64,000 bases of DNA from Streptomyces sulfonofaciens (lineage in GTDB: Bacteria; Actinomycetota; Actinomycetes; Streptomycetales; Streptomycetaceae), in NCBI RefSeq assembly GCF_014656295.1, contig NZ_BNCD01000006.1, positions 309,056 through 373,055 on the forward strand. Reading direction: 5' to 3'. The notes under the pieces are model-generated. The model made no database searches and was not told where the DNA came from. It saw only the letters and a program-made list of their open reading frames with translations. Positions 8,779-18,805 of the stretch are shown here, in pieces. The first letter of the stretch is position 1, and every line of letters begins with the position of its first letter. A program made the position numbers and the translations under genes.

Positions 8779-9579
8779 ATGAGCGCCACCCCCGTACGCG
8801 CCCGCCGACGTCACGACGACGCCCCTGACACCGCAGCCGAGTTCGAGCGGATGGCCGCCCTGCCCGAGGGGCCGGAGCGGGAGGCGCTGGCAGGCAGGCT
8901 GATCTCCGCGTGGCTGCCGATGGCCCACCGCCTCGCCCGCCGCTACCGCGACCGCGGCGAGAACCTGGAGGACCTGGAGCAGGTCGCCGCCCTCGCCCTG
9001 GTCAAGGCCGTCCACCGCTACGACCCCTCGTACGGCACCCCGTTCGAGCCGTACGCCATCCCCACGATCGTCGGAGAGCTGCGGCGCCACTTCCGCGACT
9101 CCGCCTGGGCCGTGCACGTCCCGCGCCGGGTGCAGGAGCTGCGCAACAAGGTCCGCGCCACCATGCGACAGATGCCCACGGCAACGACGACCGTCGCCCG
9201 GATCGCCGAAGCCGCCGCGATGAGCGAAGAGGACGTGCTGACCGGCATGGAGGCCATCCACAGCTTCCGCTCCCTCTCCCTGGACGCCGAACTGGCCGGT
9301 ACGGACCAGGGTTGCTCCCTCGCCGACACCCTCGGCAAGCCCGAAGGCCGGTACGACACCGTCCTCGCCCGCGAAGCCGTCAAGCCGTGCCTGCACCGGC
9401 TGCCGGAGCGGGAGCGGGAGATCCTGTACATGCGGTTCTTCCGCGACATGACGCAGTCCCGCATCGCCGAGGAACTGGGCATCTCCCAGATGCACGTCTC
9501 CCGCCTCATCACCCGGAGCTGCCGCAGCATCCGCGAGCAGGTGGAAGCCGAGCCGACGCGGCTCCCGACCGCCGCCTGA
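8779..9579 (+). CDS. RNA polymerase sigma factor, SigB/SigF/SigG subfamily
   Basis: 266 residues; ATG behind GGGAGGGA. Region 2 is visible as RGENLEDLEQVAALALVKAV and RYDPSYGTPFEPYAIPTIVGEL, the signature of the stress/sporulation SigB-F-G branch. Region 3 follows (VARIAEAAAMSEEDV), and the region 4 helix-turn-helix reads TQSRIAEELGISQMHVSRL near residues 231-249. Such factors are normally held by an RsbW-type anti-sigma kinase, but none is adjacent. The hemerythrin gene upstream and DUF5133 gene downstream on the same strand may belong to its regulon. Confidence 0.92.
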   Translation: MSATPVRARRRHDDAPDTAAEFERMAALPEGPEREALAGRLISAWLPMAHRLARRYRDRGENLEDLEQVAALALVKAVHRYDPSYGTPFEPYAIPTIVGELRRHFRDSAWAVHVPRRVQELRNKVRATMRQMPTATTTVARIAEAAAMSEEDVLTGMEAIHSFRSLSLDAELAGTDQGCSLADTLGKPEGRYDTVLAREAVKPCLHRLPEREREILYMRFFRDMTQSRIAEELGISQMHVSRLITRSCRSIREQVEAEPTRLPTAA

Positions 9580-9690
9580 GACCGCGCGACCGGCCGCCCC
9601 GGACCGCGCGCCCAGCCGCCTCGGACCGCGCGCCCAGCCGTCCGCGCCTCGCACTCCGCACTCCGCACTCCGCCGAAGGAGACCAACGTC

Positions 9691-9918
9691 GTGCTCATGG
9701 CCCACCCCGCCCTTGTGAACAACCTCATCCAGCAGTACGAGGCCCTCCGGGCCCTGCACGCCGAGAACGGCAGCCCCCGAACCCGGCAGCGTCTCGAAGA
9801 CCTCGCCTGCTCCCTGTGCGTCACGACCGGGACCCGCGACGTCGAGGCCGCCCTCGTCGCCGCCCGCCGCCGGCTCCACGCCGGCCACGGGGAGGAGGAC
9901 TGCCTCCTCGCCACCTGA
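9691..9918 (+). CDS. DUF5133 small protein
   Basis: 75 residues from GTG behind GAAGGAG. The sequence MLMAHPALVNNLIQQYEALR followed by RQRLEDLACSLCVTTGTRDVEAA and ARRRLHAG is typical of DUF5133, a Streptomyces family of unknown function often found near stress sigma factor targets. Probably a small cytoplasmic helical protein. Confidence 0.8.
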   Translation: MLMAHPALVNNLIQQYEALRALHAENGSPRTRQRLEDLACSLCVTTGTRDVEAALVAARRRLHAGHGEEDCLLAT

Positions 9919-9997
9919 CCGGCCGGCCCGTTCGCCCACCACCGCCATGAACACATGAGCACCAGTACCCGCAGCGACACCAGCACCAGCACCGTCC

Positions 9998-10021
9998 GCA
10001 GCCGGGCAGCCGGGCAGCCGG
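9998..10021. repeat. 8-bp tandem repeat (GCAGCCGG x3)
   Basis: Three perfect copies in the 167-bp gap between convergent genes (DUF5133 and the GH20 hexosaminidase). Confidence 0.6.
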
Positions 10022-10085
10022 GCACCGGCGCGGTCCGGCTCCGGGGCCGCTGCCGCCGTCCCGGCGCACGGCCGCCGGGCGCCGC

Positions 10086-11639
10086 TCAGTCGCCCAGCCG
10101 GTGCGCGAGGGCGCGAAACCGCTCCCAGGTCAGCGGGGGCCTGCCGGGGTCCCAGAGCTTCTGGACCAGCGCCCGCAACGGCATCCGGATGCCGGCCGCC
10201 ACCTGGTCCTCGGTCTGGGCGTCGGCCTGGTCGCACCAGACGGCGAGGGAGCCGCCCACCACCTGCCGGTCGTAGCGCTCCGGCACCGGCCTGGTGCCGC
10301 GCAGCACCAGCGGGGTCCAGTCCTCGTAGATGCGCCGTCCGGTGGGGTAGCGGAAGCCGTGCGGCTGGCCGAGGACGTAGTAGAGGAACTCGTCGTTGTA
10401 GTTGATGAGCTGCCGGCCGGTCCTCAGATACGCCACCGGGTCGCGCGCACCGGGTTCGCGGCCGGTCCAGTACGCGACCTGGAGCGCCTTGTCGGGCTGC
10501 ACCTTGCCGCCCGCGAAGAACCCGTCGTTCCAGGCGCGGACGGTGCGGTGGGCGCGGCGCAGCGTGGCGGCCCGGTCGTTCAGCCAGCCGGTGGCCAGGT
10601 CCTGGACCCGCGCCCCGCGGCCGTACCGGCTGCGGGCCGCGGCGGCGAGGGACGGGTAGGCGGTCTGCGGATCGCTCGCCAGCAGGGCGGTGTACTCGTC
10701 GCCGCCGAGGTGCCAGTAGCGGCCCGGGAACAGCCGGGTGTACTCCTTCAGCAGGTCGTCCACGATCCTGGCTGCGGCCGGGTCGGCGATGTCGACGGCA
10801 CCGCTCGGCGCCCTGCCGTCCGCGCCGCGCAGTTGGAGTTCCGGATGGGCGGCGATCACGGCGCCCAGGTGGCCCGGTGAGTCGATCTCGGGGACCACGT
10901 TGATGTGCCGCGCATCGGCCAGGGCCACGATGCGGCGCACCTCCGCCTTGGTGAGGTGGTTGCGGGAGACCACCTCCGGGTGCGAGGTGGAGGCGATCCT
11001 GAAGCCCTGGTCGTCGGAGAAGTGCAGGCCCAGCTCGTTGTACTTGAGGTCGCCGAGCTCACGGACCAGGTTCTCGATCCAGCCGGCGGTGAAGGGCTTG
11101 CGTGCGATGTCGAGCATGAACCCGCGCTGCGGCTTGGCGGGACCGTCGCGGACCACGCCCTCCGGTGCGGTGCCGCCCGCGTGGACCTCCTGCTTGAGGG
11201 TGCGGGTGCCGTAGAAGACACCGGCCTCGGCGGGCCCCGCGATCCGCACCCGGTCCCCGCGCACGGTGAGGGTGTAGGACTCGGGGCCGCCCGAGCCCGA
11301 CGCGAGGGCGAGTGCGACGTCTCCGGCGCGCGCGCCGGTCCGGCCCGCGTAGCGCAGCCCCAGCTCGCCGGCCAGCAGCCGGCCCTCGTCCGCGAGCCGG
11401 TCGTCGCCGACCACCACCCGGCCGTCCGGGCCCGGCCGCCAGCCGGGGCCGTGCGCGGGCGTGGCGGAGCGTACCGACGGGATGGTCCTGGGCGGCTCGG
11501 ACAGCGGGTACGAGTGGGTGGCGGTCGGGGCGGGCGAGCCGCCCGACCGGCCGCCGCCGGTGGACCACAGGGCCAGGGAGAGGGCGGCCGCCCCGGCGAC
11601 GAGGACGCCGGCGCCCACGCCGACGGTCCTGCCGTTCAT
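10086..11639 (-). CDS. secreted beta-N-acetylhexosaminidase, GH20
   Basis: 517 residues. The N-terminus MNGRTVG is followed by a hydrophobic segment (about 5-27) acting as signal peptide or anchor. A GH20b-like N-domain (about 60-160) precedes the TIM barrel, which starts at RGFMLDIARKPF. The catalytic Asp-Glu pair is in WHLGGDEY, and the barrel ends with NYNDEFLYY and WCDQ substrate-binding motifs. It removes terminal N-acetylglucosamine/galactosamine from chitin or peptidoglycan fragments outside the cell. Divergent from sdhC. Confidence 0.9.
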   Translation of the reverse strand: MNGRTVGVGAGVLVAGAAALSLALWSTGGGRSGGSPAPTATHSYPLSEPPRTIPSVRSATPAHGPGWRPGPDGRVVVGDDRLADEGRLLAGELGLRYAGRTGARAGDVALALASGSGGPESYTLTVRGDRVRIAGPAEAGVFYGTRTLKQEVHAGGTAPEGVVRDGPAKPQRGFMLDIARKPFTAGWIENLVRELGDLKYNELGLHFSDDQGFRIASTSHPEVVSRNHLTKAEVRRIVALADARHINVVPEIDSPGHLGAVIAAHPELQLRGADGRAPSGAVDIADPAAARIVDDLLKEYTRLFPGRYWHLGGDEYTALLASDPQTAYPSLAAAARSRYGRGARVQDLATGWLNDRAATLRRAHRTVRAWNDGFFAGGKVQPDKALQVAYWTGREPGARDPVAYLRTGRQLINYNDEFLYYVLGQPHGFRYPTGRRIYEDWTPLVLRGTRPVPERYDRQVVGGSLAVWCDQADAQTEDQVAAGIRMPLRALVQKLWDPGRPPLTWERFRALAHRLGD

Positions 11640-12146
11640 CGGCACACGTCCTTGTCTCCCGTCCCGTGCGATGAGGCCCTTCCGGACGCCCGGCGCGCGC
11701 GTCCGGCAGCGCGCCCGCGAGCCCGGCCCGCCCGCACCGACCCTAAGCCCCGCCACCGGCCGGCCGTCCACCCCACGCCACGAAAGCTCCCGTACGGGTG
11801 ATGTGCGCGCACCGGCCGTCCGACCCCCGCGGGGCCCCGTGTGACGCGGCACTCCCCCGCCGCAGCCGGTTCGGGCGGGCGCGGGCGTTCCGGGCGGCTG
11901 CCCGCGGCCGGAGCGCACGCCCGGTGCGCAACGGGGTGCGCCGGTGCGCGGGACGGCCTCAGCCACGCCGGCCGGATAACCCGTACGTGCCCCCTTTGAC
12001 CGTCGGATGGACCAGGGCCGCCGTGTGGCGCCGGCCCGGGCGCCGGACGTCCCGCACGATGGCGGCAGCCGGTGGACCACAGCCGGCCGGGCCCGAGTCG
12101 GCGGCGCAGCCGGCGGGCTCCCGTCCCGTCCCCGGAGGGTTCTTCC
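11640..12146. other. gene-free divergent intergenic region (GH20 / sdhC)
   Basis: About 500 bp, uniformly GC-rich. It must hold both promoters, but apart from a TTTGACC box near 11996 I see no convincing pair of promoter elements, no conserved small protein and no RNA motif. Confidence 0.5.
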
Positions 12147-12527
12147 GTGCCGGCTGGAACGCTGTACCGCGGCCGGGAAGGCATGTGGTCGTGGGTGGCC
12201 CACCGGGTCACCGGAGTCCTCATCTTCTTCTACCTCTTCGTCCACGTCCTCGACACCGCGCTGGTGCGGGTCTCGCCGGACGACTACGACCGGGTCATCG
12301 CCACCTACAAGACGCCGGTGGTGGCTCTGCTGGAGTACGCGCTGGTCGCCGCCGTCCTCTTCCACGCGCTGAACGGCCTGCGGGTGATCGCCGTCGACTT
12401 CTGGTCGAAGGGCGCCCGCTACCACCGGCAGATGCTCTGGGGCGCCGTCGGCGTCTGGGGGGTGCTGATGGCCGCCGCGCTGTACCCGGTGCTCGGCCAC
12501 GCCACCCGTGAAGTGTTCGGGAGCTGA
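12147..12527 (+). CDS. sdhC: succinate dehydrogenase cytochrome b subunit
   Basis: 126 residues; GTG start chosen for the CCGGAGGG site just upstream. The N-terminus [22 protein letters not shown] is the conserved SdhC entry, with the haem/quinone region His in HRVTG and in FVHVLDTA. Three transmembrane helices are visible (about 22-40, 58-80, 95-115). It anchors the SdhAB catalytic dimer and passes electrons to menaquinone. First gene of sdhCDAB, 5 bp before sdhD. Confidence 0.92.
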   Translation: MPAGTLYRGREGMWSWVAHRVTGVLIFFYLFVHVLDTALVRVSPDDYDRVIATYKTPVVALLEYALVAAVLFHALNGLRVIAVDFWSKGARYHRQMLWGAVGVWGVLMAAALYPVLGHATREVFGS

Positions 12528-12532
12528 CGGCC

Positions 12533-13027
12533 GTGCCCACCGACGTCACCAGCGGCGCGGGCCGCGCCCCGGCGGAACCCGGCCCCGGCCGCGGCAGGGG
12601 TCCGGGCCCCGGCCACCCGGCTCCCCTCGTCGAGCCGCCGCGGCAGCGCACGACCCGCACGCCGAGGTCGACCCGCGGCAACTTCGAGATGTACGGCTGG
12701 CTGTTCATGCGGGTGTCCGGCGTGGTGCTGGTGCTGCTGGTGCTCGGCCACCTGCTGATCCAGCTCATGCTGGACGGCGGCGTGTCGAGGATCGGCTTCG
12801 CGTTCGTCGCCGGGCGCTGGGCCTCGCCGTGGTGGCAGGTGTGGGACCTGCTGATGCTCTGGCTGGCGATGCTGCACGGCTCGAACGGCCTGCGCACGGT
12901 CATCAACGACTACGCGGAGCACACCGCGACCCGGCTCTGGCTCAAGGCCCTGCTGTACACCGCCACGGCGTTCACCGTCCTGCTGGGCACGTTGGTGATC
13001 TTCACCTTCGACCCGGACATCACCTAG
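12533..13027 (+). CDS. sdhD: succinate dehydrogenase hydrophobic membrane anchor
   Basis: 164 residues from GTG. The first ~45 residues are Pro/Gly/Arg-rich and disordered; then [24 protein letters not shown] begins the first of three membrane helices. The histidine in LGHLL and the motif [15 protein letters not shown] are typical of actinobacterial SdhD. Spaced 5 bp from sdhC and 29 bp from sdhA. The long disordered leader differs from shorter SdhD proteins, so a downstream start is conceivable. Confidence 0.9.
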   Translation: MPTDVTSGAGRAPAEPGPGRGRGPGPGHPAPLVEPPRQRTTRTPRSTRGNFEMYGWLFMRVSGVVLVLLVLGHLLIQLMLDGGVSRIGFAFVAGRWASPWWQVWDLLMLWLAMLHGSNGLRTVINDYAEHTATRLWLKALLYTATAFTVLLGTLVIFTFDPDIT

Positions 13028-13056
13028 AGCGCCGGGCCGAGAAGACCGAGGTGACC

Positions 13057-14838
13057 ATGGAGTACGGGCAGACCCGGCAGCTACGGCAGGTCCACACCTA
13101 CGACACCGTGATCGTGGGGGCGGGCGGCGCGGGGATGCGGGCCGCGATCGAGGCCGCACCGCGCTGCCGCACGGCGGTGCTCTCCAAGCTCTACCCGACC
13201 CGCTCGCACACCGGCGCGGCCCAGGGCGGCATGGCGGCGGCGCTCGCGAACGTGGAGGAGGACAACTGGGAGTGGCACACCTTCGACACCATCAAGGGCG
13301 GTGACTACCTGGTCGACCAGGACGCGGCGGAGATCCTGGCGAAGGAGGCCATCGACTCCGTGCTGGACCTGGAGAAGATGGGCCTGCCGTTCAACCGCAC
13401 CCCGGACGGCACCATCGACCAGCGACGCTTCGGCGGCCACAGCCGGGACCACGGCGAGGCCCCGGTGCGCCGCTCCTGCTACGCCGCCGACCGCACCGGC
13501 CACATGATCCTCCAGACGCTCTACCAGAACTGCCTCAAGCTGGGCGTGGAGTTCTTCGACGAGTACTACGTGCTGGACCAACTGCTCACGGAGGTGGGCG
13601 GCGTCCGGCACTCCGCGGGCGTGGTGGCCTACCGGCTGGCGACCGGCGAGCTGCACGTCTTCCGGGCCAAGTCGGTGATCTACGCGTCGGGCGGCTGCGG
13701 CAAGTTCTTCAAGGTGACGTCGAACGCGCACACGCTCACCGGTGACGGCCAGGCCGCCGTCTACCGCAGGGGCCTGCCGCTGGAGGACATGGAGTTCTTC
13801 CAGTTCCACCCCACCGGCATCTGGCGGATGGGCATCCTGCTGACCGAGGGTGCCCGCGGCGAGGGCGGCATCCTGCGGAACACGCACGGCGAGCGGTTCA
13901 TGGAGAAGTACGCGCCCGTCATGAAGGACCTGGCCTCCCGCGACGTCGTCTCACGCGCCATCTACACGGAGATCCGCGAGGGCCGCGGCTGCGGGCCCGA
14001 GGGCGACCACGTGTACCTGGACCTGACCCACCTGCCGCACGAGCAACTGGACGCGAAGCTGCCCGACATCACCGAGTTCGCCCGCACCTACCTGGGCATC
14101 GAGCCGTACACGGACCCGATCCCGATCCAGCCGACCGCGCACTACGCGATGGGCGGCATCCCCACCACCGTGCACGGCGAGGTGCTCGCCGACAACACCG
14201 CGGTGGTGCCGGGTCTGTACGCGGCCGGCGAGGTGGCCTGCGTGTCGGTGCACGGTGCCAACCGGCTGGGCACCAACTCGCTGCTGGACATCAACGTCTT
14301 CGGCCGCAGGGCGGGCCTGGCCGCCGCCGCGTACGCCGCCACCGCCGCCCTGCCCGAGCTGCCCGAGGACCCGGCCGGATGGGTCGAGCGGCGGATCGAG
14401 GGGCTGCGCGAGGCCACCGGCTCCGAGCGGGTCGCGGTGCTCCGCGCCGAACTCCAGGAGACGCTGGACGCCAACGTCATGGTCTTCCGCACCGAGCAGA
14501 CCATCGGGGCGGCGCTGGCCAAGCTCGCCGAGCTGCGCGGGCGCTACGCCGAGGTGTCCGTGCAGGACAAGGGCCGGCGGTTCAACACCGATCTGCTGGA
14601 GGCCGTCGAACTGGGCAACCTGCTGGAGCTGGCCGAGGTGATGGCCGCGTGTGCGCTGGCCCGCAGGGAGTCCCGTGGCGGCCACTACCGCGAGGACTTC
14701 CCGCACCGGGACGACGTCCACTTCATGCGCCACTCCATGGCGTACCGCGAGGTGGCCGCGGACGGCACCGAGTCCGTCCGGATCGACTACAAGCCGGTGG
14801 TGCAGACCCGCTACCAGCCGATGGAGCGCACGTACTGA
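13057..14838 (+). CDS. sdhA: succinate dehydrogenase flavoprotein subunit
   Basis: 593 residues; the ATG follows GAGGTGA. FAD-binding Rossmann motif [16 protein letters not shown] near 16-31; the covalent flavin site is His in [14 protein letters not shown] near 50. The substrate/active-site region [14 protein letters not shown] is near 125 and HYAMGGIPT near 365; the C-terminal helical domain ends in YQPMERTY. Oxidises succinate to fumarate on the cytoplasmic face of the membrane, with electrons passing to SdhB. Confidence 0.95.
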   Translation: MEYGQTRQLRQVHTYDTVIVGAGGAGMRAAIEAAPRCRTAVLSKLYPTRSHTGAAQGGMAAALANVEEDNWEWHTFDTIKGGDYLVDQDAAEILAKEAIDSVLDLEKMGLPFNRTPDGTIDQRRFGGHSRDHGEAPVRRSCYAADRTGHMILQTLYQNCLKLGVEFFDEYYVLDQLLTEVGGVRHSAGVVAYRLATGELHVFRAKSVIYASGGCGKFFKVTSNAHTLTGDGQAAVYRRGLPLEDMEFFQFHPTGIWRMGILLTEGARGEGGILRNTHGERFMEKYAPVMKDLASRDVVSRAIYTEIREGRGCGPEGDHVYLDLTHLPHEQLDAKLPDITEFARTYLGIEPYTDPIPIQPTAHYAMGGIPTTVHGEVLADNTAVVPGLYAAGEVACVSVHGANRLGTNSLLDINVFGRRAGLAAAAYAATAALPELPEDPAGWVERRIEGLREATGSERVAVLRAELQETLDANVMVFRTEQTIGAALAKLAELRGRYAEVSVQDKGRRFNTDLLEAVELGNLLELAEVMAACALARRESRGGHYREDFPHRDDVHFMRHSMAYREVAADGTESVRIDYKPVVQTRYQPMERTY

Positions 14839-14982
14839 CGGCACATCCGCGCGCGGCCCGGCCGGGGCCCGCACCCACCGGCGGCGGCCCCACCCGGGCG
14901 CCGCACCCGCCCTACCGACACCAGCCGTCGCCCGGCCCGGACGACGCACCAGGGAGTGAGCAGTGAGGGAGCGTACGCACTG

Positions 14983-15765
14983 ATGGCCACCGCCGCCCCG
15001 GACCCGGGCGCCGCCCAGCCGGACGCCGTTCCGGTCAGCCCGTCCCCCGGTGCGAACCTGATGGCGGTCACCTTCCGGATCCGCCGTTTCGACCCCGAGG
15101 CCGCCGCGGAGGCGTTCTGGCAGGACTTCCGGGTGGAGATCGACCCGAAGGAGCGGGTGCTGGACGCCCTGCACTCGATCAAGGGCGAGCAGGACGGCAG
15201 CCTGACCTTCCGGCGGTCCTGCGCGCACGGCATCTGCGGCTCGGACGCCATGCGGATCAACGGCCGCAACCGCCTGGCCTGCAAGGCGCTGGTCAAGGAC
15301 CTCTCCCCGCAGCGGCCCGTCGTCGTGGAACCCCTCAAGGGCCTCACGGTCCTCAAGGATCTCGTGGTCGACATGGAGCCCTTCTTCCAGGCCTACCGGG
15401 ACATGCTGCCGTTCCTGGTCACCAGCGGGAACGAGCCCACCCGCGAGCGGCTCCAGTCGCCCGCCCAGCGGGCCCGCTTCGACGACACCACCAAGTGCAT
15501 CCTGTGCGCGGCCTGCACCTCGTCCTGTCCGGTCTTCTGGAACGACGGGCAGTACTTCGGTCCTGCCGCCATCGTGGGCGCGCACCGGTTCATCTTCGAC
15601 TCGCGGGACGAGGCGGGCGAGCGGCGCCTTGAGATCCTCAACGACAACCACGGCGTCTGGCGCTGCCGCACCATCTTCAACTGCACGGACGCCTGTCCGC
15701 GCGGCATCCAGGTCACGAAGGCGATCCAGGAGGTCAAGCAGGCGCTGGTCACCAGGCGGCTGTAG
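14983..15765 (+). CDS. sdhB: succinate dehydrogenase iron-sulfur subunit
   Basis: 260 residues from ATG at 14983, which has GAGGGAG ~12 bases upstream; an in-frame GTG at 14956 has no usable spacing. The 2Fe-2S ligands are in CAHGICGSD and the later RLAC; the 4Fe-4S and 3Fe-4S ligands are in CILCAACTSSCPV and CRTIFNCTDACPRG. The chain is the standard length. It carries electrons from SdhA to the membrane subunits. Separated from sdhA by 144 bp, so it may have extra control, but the order C-D-A-B is complete. Confidence 0.95.
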   Translation: MATAAPDPGAAQPDAVPVSPSPGANLMAVTFRIRRFDPEAAAEAFWQDFRVEIDPKERVLDALHSIKGEQDGSLTFRRSCAHGICGSDAMRINGRNRLACKALVKDLSPQRPVVVEPLKGLTVLKDLVVDMEPFFQAYRDMLPFLVTSGNEPTRERLQSPAQRARFDDTTKCILCAACTSSCPVFWNDGQYFGPAAIVGAHRFIFDSRDEAGERRLEILNDNHGVWRCRTIFNCTDACPRGIQVTKAIQEVKQALVTRRL

Positions 15766-15785
15766 CGTTCCGCGGGCCGCGGCGC

Positions 15786-16964
15786 TCAGCGCGGTGCGGC
15801 CGCGGCGTGCTGGGCGGCGAGCCGCACGAGGGCGTCGGCCGCTCCGTAGCCCTGGTAGCCCGCGTCGCGCTGGACCAGTTCGAAGAACAGCCGGCCCATG
15901 CTCTCGGTGCAGCAGTGCAGGAACGCGCCGCCGTCGTCCCGGTCGTGGAGGACGCCCGGCTCGCGCCAGGCGTCCAGGAGGTCGTCGGGCAGCTCGAAGC
16001 GGGCCGCGAGGTCGTCGTGGTAGTTGCGGGGGATGGCGAGGAGCCGGCCGCCGGCCGCACGGAAGGCGCGGGCCGTGGCGACGACGTCATCGGTGGCCAG
16101 CGCGATGTGCTGGGTGCGGGGCCGGTGGGCGGCGCCGGAGCGGGCAGGGCGGCGGCGCCCGCGGCCTCCTGGAGGGCGAGCAGGGAGCGGCGGGCGTCGA
16201 TGGCGGTCGGGCCGGGGTCCGCCTGCCTGAAGACGTCGTTGAAGACCTCCAGGGACAGCGGGCCCCGGTAGCCGGCGGCCAGCGCATGGGTGAGCAGCGC
16301 GGGCAGGTCGAAGCCGCCCTGCCCCGGGAAGCAGCGGTGGTGGCGGCTCCACCGGAGGACGTCCATGGCCATGATCGGGGCGTCGGCGAGCTGGAGGAAG
16401 AAGATCTTCTCGCCGGGGATCGCCTCGGTGCCCCGTGGGTCGCCGCCCCGCGCCAGGATGTGGAAGCTGTCGAGGCAGACGCCCAGCGACGGGTGGTCCG
16501 CGGCCTCGACGATGCGCCACGCGTGCTCGTAGGTGCTGACGTGCCGGCCCCAGGCGAGGGCCTCGTAGGCGACCCTGACGCCGTGGTCGGCGGCGAGTTC
16601 GGCGAGCCGGTGCAGGTGTTCGGCGGCCAGGGCGTCGTCGTCGACCGCCTGGCGGTCCAGGCTGGAGCAGACGAGGACCGTGTCGGCGCCGAGCCGCCGC
16701 ATGGTGCGGAACTTGTGCCGGGCGCGGCGCAGGTTGGCCGCGAAGTCCGCCTCGGGCACCGCCTCGATGTCGCGCATCGGCTGGTAGAGGTCGACGCCCA
16801 GGCCGAGGTCGGCGCAGCGGGCGCGGACGTCCTCGGGGGTGAGCGTGGCCGGCCGGCAGGTCGTTCTCGAAGATCTCCACGCCGTCGAAGCCGGTCCGGG
16901 AGGCGGAGGTGAGCTTCTCGGTCAGCGAGCCGCTCAGGCTGACGGTGGCGATGGCGGTGCGCAC
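15786..16964 (-). pseudogene. QsuB-type 3-dehydroshikimate dehydratase, frame-broken and internally deleted
   Basis: The start is clear (GTG behind AAAGGAG; RTAIATVSLSGSL then GFDGVEIFENDL). Near 16845-16858, in a GGCCGGCC tract, the frame shifts by one base: the TIM-barrel domain (LTPEDVRARCADLGLG, YQPMRDIEAVPEADF, LVCSSLDRQ, LEVFNDVFRQADP) lies in another frame down to about 16130. The original frame returns for QHIALATDDVV and FLHCCTESMGRLFFELVQR, the end of a 4-hydroxyphenylpyruvate-dioxygenase-like vicinal-oxygen-chelate domain. Against ~600-residue QsuB-like fusions, some 200-250 residues of that second domain are missing at the junction. The intact enzyme turns dehydroshikimate into protocatechuate. 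The deletion makes a simple sequencing error an incomplete explanation. Confidence 0.75.
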
Positions 16965-16991
16965 GGGGCGCTCCTTTACGGTGGTGGGTGA

Positions 16992-17867
16992 TCAGGTGCG
17001 GGCGGGCGGGGCGCCGGTGAGGTCGGCGAAGTCGGCGAGCATCCGCGCGCGGTCCGGTTCCAGGCCGGTGAACAGCCGGAACGCGTCCGCCGCCTGGTGG
17101 ACGGCCATGCCGCCGCCGTCCAGGACGCGGCAGCCCAGGGCGCGCGCGGCCCGCAGCAGCTCGGTGTCGAGCGGCCGGTAGACGATGTCGGCGACCCACA
17201 GCCGGGGGTGCAGCAGGCCGGCGGGGAGCGGGATGCCGGGGTGGGCGGCCATGCCGGTGGGGGTGGCGTGCACGAGGCCGTCGGCGCGGGCCAGCTCCAC
17301 GGCGAGGTCCCGGGGCGGCCTGCTGTCCGCGCGGGCGGCGCCGACGTGCTCGTTCAGCGCCGCGGCCAGGGCGTGGGCGCGCTCCGGCACCGTGTCCACG
17401 AGGGTGAGGTGCCGCGCCCCCAGGCCGAGCAGGGCGTGGGCGACGGCCGCGCCCGCACCGCCCGCACCGAGCTGGACGACGTGGTCGAGCGGGGCGTCGA
17501 GGCCGTCCGCGAAGGCGCCCGCGAACCCGGTGACGTCGGTGTTGTGGCCGACCGCGCGGCCGTCCGGCGTGAGGACGACGGTGTTGACCGCCCCGAGCAC
17601 GGCCGCCTGCCCCGAGAGTTCGTCGAGGTGCCCGATGACGTGCTGCTTGCAGGGGTGGGTGACGTTCAGGCCGGTGTAGCCGGTGTCGCGGGCCGCCCGC
17701 AGCAGCCGTCCCACCCCGGTGGGCGGGATCCCGAGCCGGTCGATGTCGAGGATCCGGTAGAGGTAGCGCAGACCGTGCCGGTCCGCCTCGCGCTCGTGCA
17801 GTGCCGGGCTGAGCGAGGGACCGATCCCCGAACCGATGAGGCCGACGAGGTGGGAGTCCTGGGCCAC
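16992..17867 (-). CDS. shikimate/quinate dehydrogenase
   Basis: 291 residues; GTG behind GGGAGG. The shikimate-binding N-domain has GSGIGPSLSPALH and the NVTHPCKQ motif with the catalytic Lys; the HNTDVTGF motif with its Asp follows. The nucleotide domain has GAGGAGAAVAHAL, and VADIVYRP and GGGMAVHQA close the protein. The THPCKQ variant is characteristic of catabolic quinate/shikimate dehydrogenases rather than biosynthetic AroE. It ends 27 bp before the broken dehydratase gene, so the two formed one operon, divergent from a TetR gene. Confidence 0.88.
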   Translation of the reverse strand: MAQDSHLVGLIGSGIGPSLSPALHEREADRHGLRYLYRILDIDRLGIPPTGVGRLLRAARDTGYTGLNVTHPCKQHVIGHLDELSGQAAVLGAVNTVVLTPDGRAVGHNTDVTGFAGAFADGLDAPLDHVVQLGAGGAGAAVAHALLGLGARHLTLVDTVPERAHALAAALNEHVGAARADSRPPRDLAVELARADGLVHATPTGMAAHPGIPLPAGLLHPRLWVADIVYRPLDTELLRAARALGCRVLDGGGMAVHQAADAFRLFTGLEPDRARMLADFADLTGAPPART

Positions 17868-17887
17868 GCTGCCTCCCTGAATAATGT

Positions 17888-17901
17888 ACGAACTGGTTCG
17901 T
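17888..17901. promoter_or_regulatory. 14-bp perfect inverted repeat, candidate TetR operator
   Basis: ACGAACTGGTTCGT lies 21 bp upstream of the shikimate dehydrogenase start. Such palindromes are typical operators for TetR-family proteins, and the TetR gene is the next one on the other strand. An ATAATG box directly beside it may be a promoter element that the repressor covers. Confidence 0.6.
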
Positions 17902-18145
17902 TATGCATATCAAGCACTCCGAGCCCCGGGGAAGCCCCCGGTACGGGACACGGCCCGGTCCGGTAAGTAGCGGCCCGATGCCAGGGCAGCCCGATGCGGG
18001 AGCGGCCCGGTCCGCGGGCGGCCCGGCACCGCGCGGGAACCCCGGACACACGGCGGTCCGCGGGACAGGTGCGCCTAGGATTCGGCGGGAGGCCCGGGCA
18101 CGCCGACCGGACCGCCGACCACGCCCCGCGTCACCGAGGATGCAG

Positions 18146-18805
18146 ATGCCCCCTGCCGAGAAGCCGGCCGCAGGCCGTACGCGGGACGCCGCCCGCACCC
18201 GGGCCGAGATCCTCGACGTGGCCACCGCGGAGTTCGCCCGGGCGGGCTTCACCGGCGCCCGGGTGGACGAGATCGCCGCACGCACCCGCACCACGAAGCG
18301 GATGATCTACTACTACTTCGGCAGCAAGGAGCAGTTGTTCACGGCCGTGCTGGAGCGGGCGTACGCGGTGATCCGGGGCGCCGAGCAGGACCTGGACGTC
18401 GAGCACCTCGATCCCGTGGCCGCCATACGCCGGCTGGCCGAGCTCACCTTCGACCACCACGAGGCGCACCCCGACTTCATCCGGCTGGTCAGCATCGAGA
18501 ACATCCACGAGGCGGAGCACATCGCCGCCTCCGAGAAGCTCAGCCGGCTCAACTGGCCGGCCATCGACGTGATCGCCCGGATCCTGGAGAACGGCCGGGA
18601 CAGCGGCGCGTTCACCGCCGACGTGGACGCGGTGAACCTGCACGCGATGATCAGCTCGTTCTGCTTCTTCCGGGTTGCCAACCGGCCCACCTTCGCCGCC
18701 CTGTTCGGGCGCGACCTGCTGGCCGCCGGGGAGCGGGAGCGCTACCGCGCCATGCTGGGCGACATGGTCATCGGCTATCTGACCGGCGGCGCCTCGTCCC
18801 GGTGA
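18146..18805 (+). CDS. TetR family regulator of the quinate/shikimate locus
   Basis: 219 residues. ATG at 18146 is six bases after GAGG; an ATG at 18140 is in frame but has no spacing. The helix-turn-helix is ARVDEIAARTRTTKRMIYYYFGSK (about 35-58); the C-domain has the HHEAHPDFIRLVSIENIHEA pattern of the TetR_C group found with aromatic-acid catabolism genes. It lies between the divergent dehydrogenase/dehydratase pair and the transporter, so it probably represses both in the absence of shikimate or quinate. Confidence 0.85.
   Translation: MPPAEKPAAGRTRDAARTRAEILDVATAEFARAGFTGARVDEIAARTRTTKRMIYYYFGSKEQLFTAVLERAYAVIRGAEQDLDVEHLDPVAAIRRLAELTFDHHEAHPDFIRLVSIENIHEAEHIAASEKLSRLNWPAIDVIARILENGRDSGAFTADVDAVNLHAMISSFCFFRVANRPTFAALFGRDLLAAGERERYRAMLGDMVIGYLTGGASSR

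Noticed and set aside
14956..14985. GTG at 14956 as sdhB start
   Set aside because: AGGGA touches the codon with no spacing; the ATG at 14983 has a proper site upstream.
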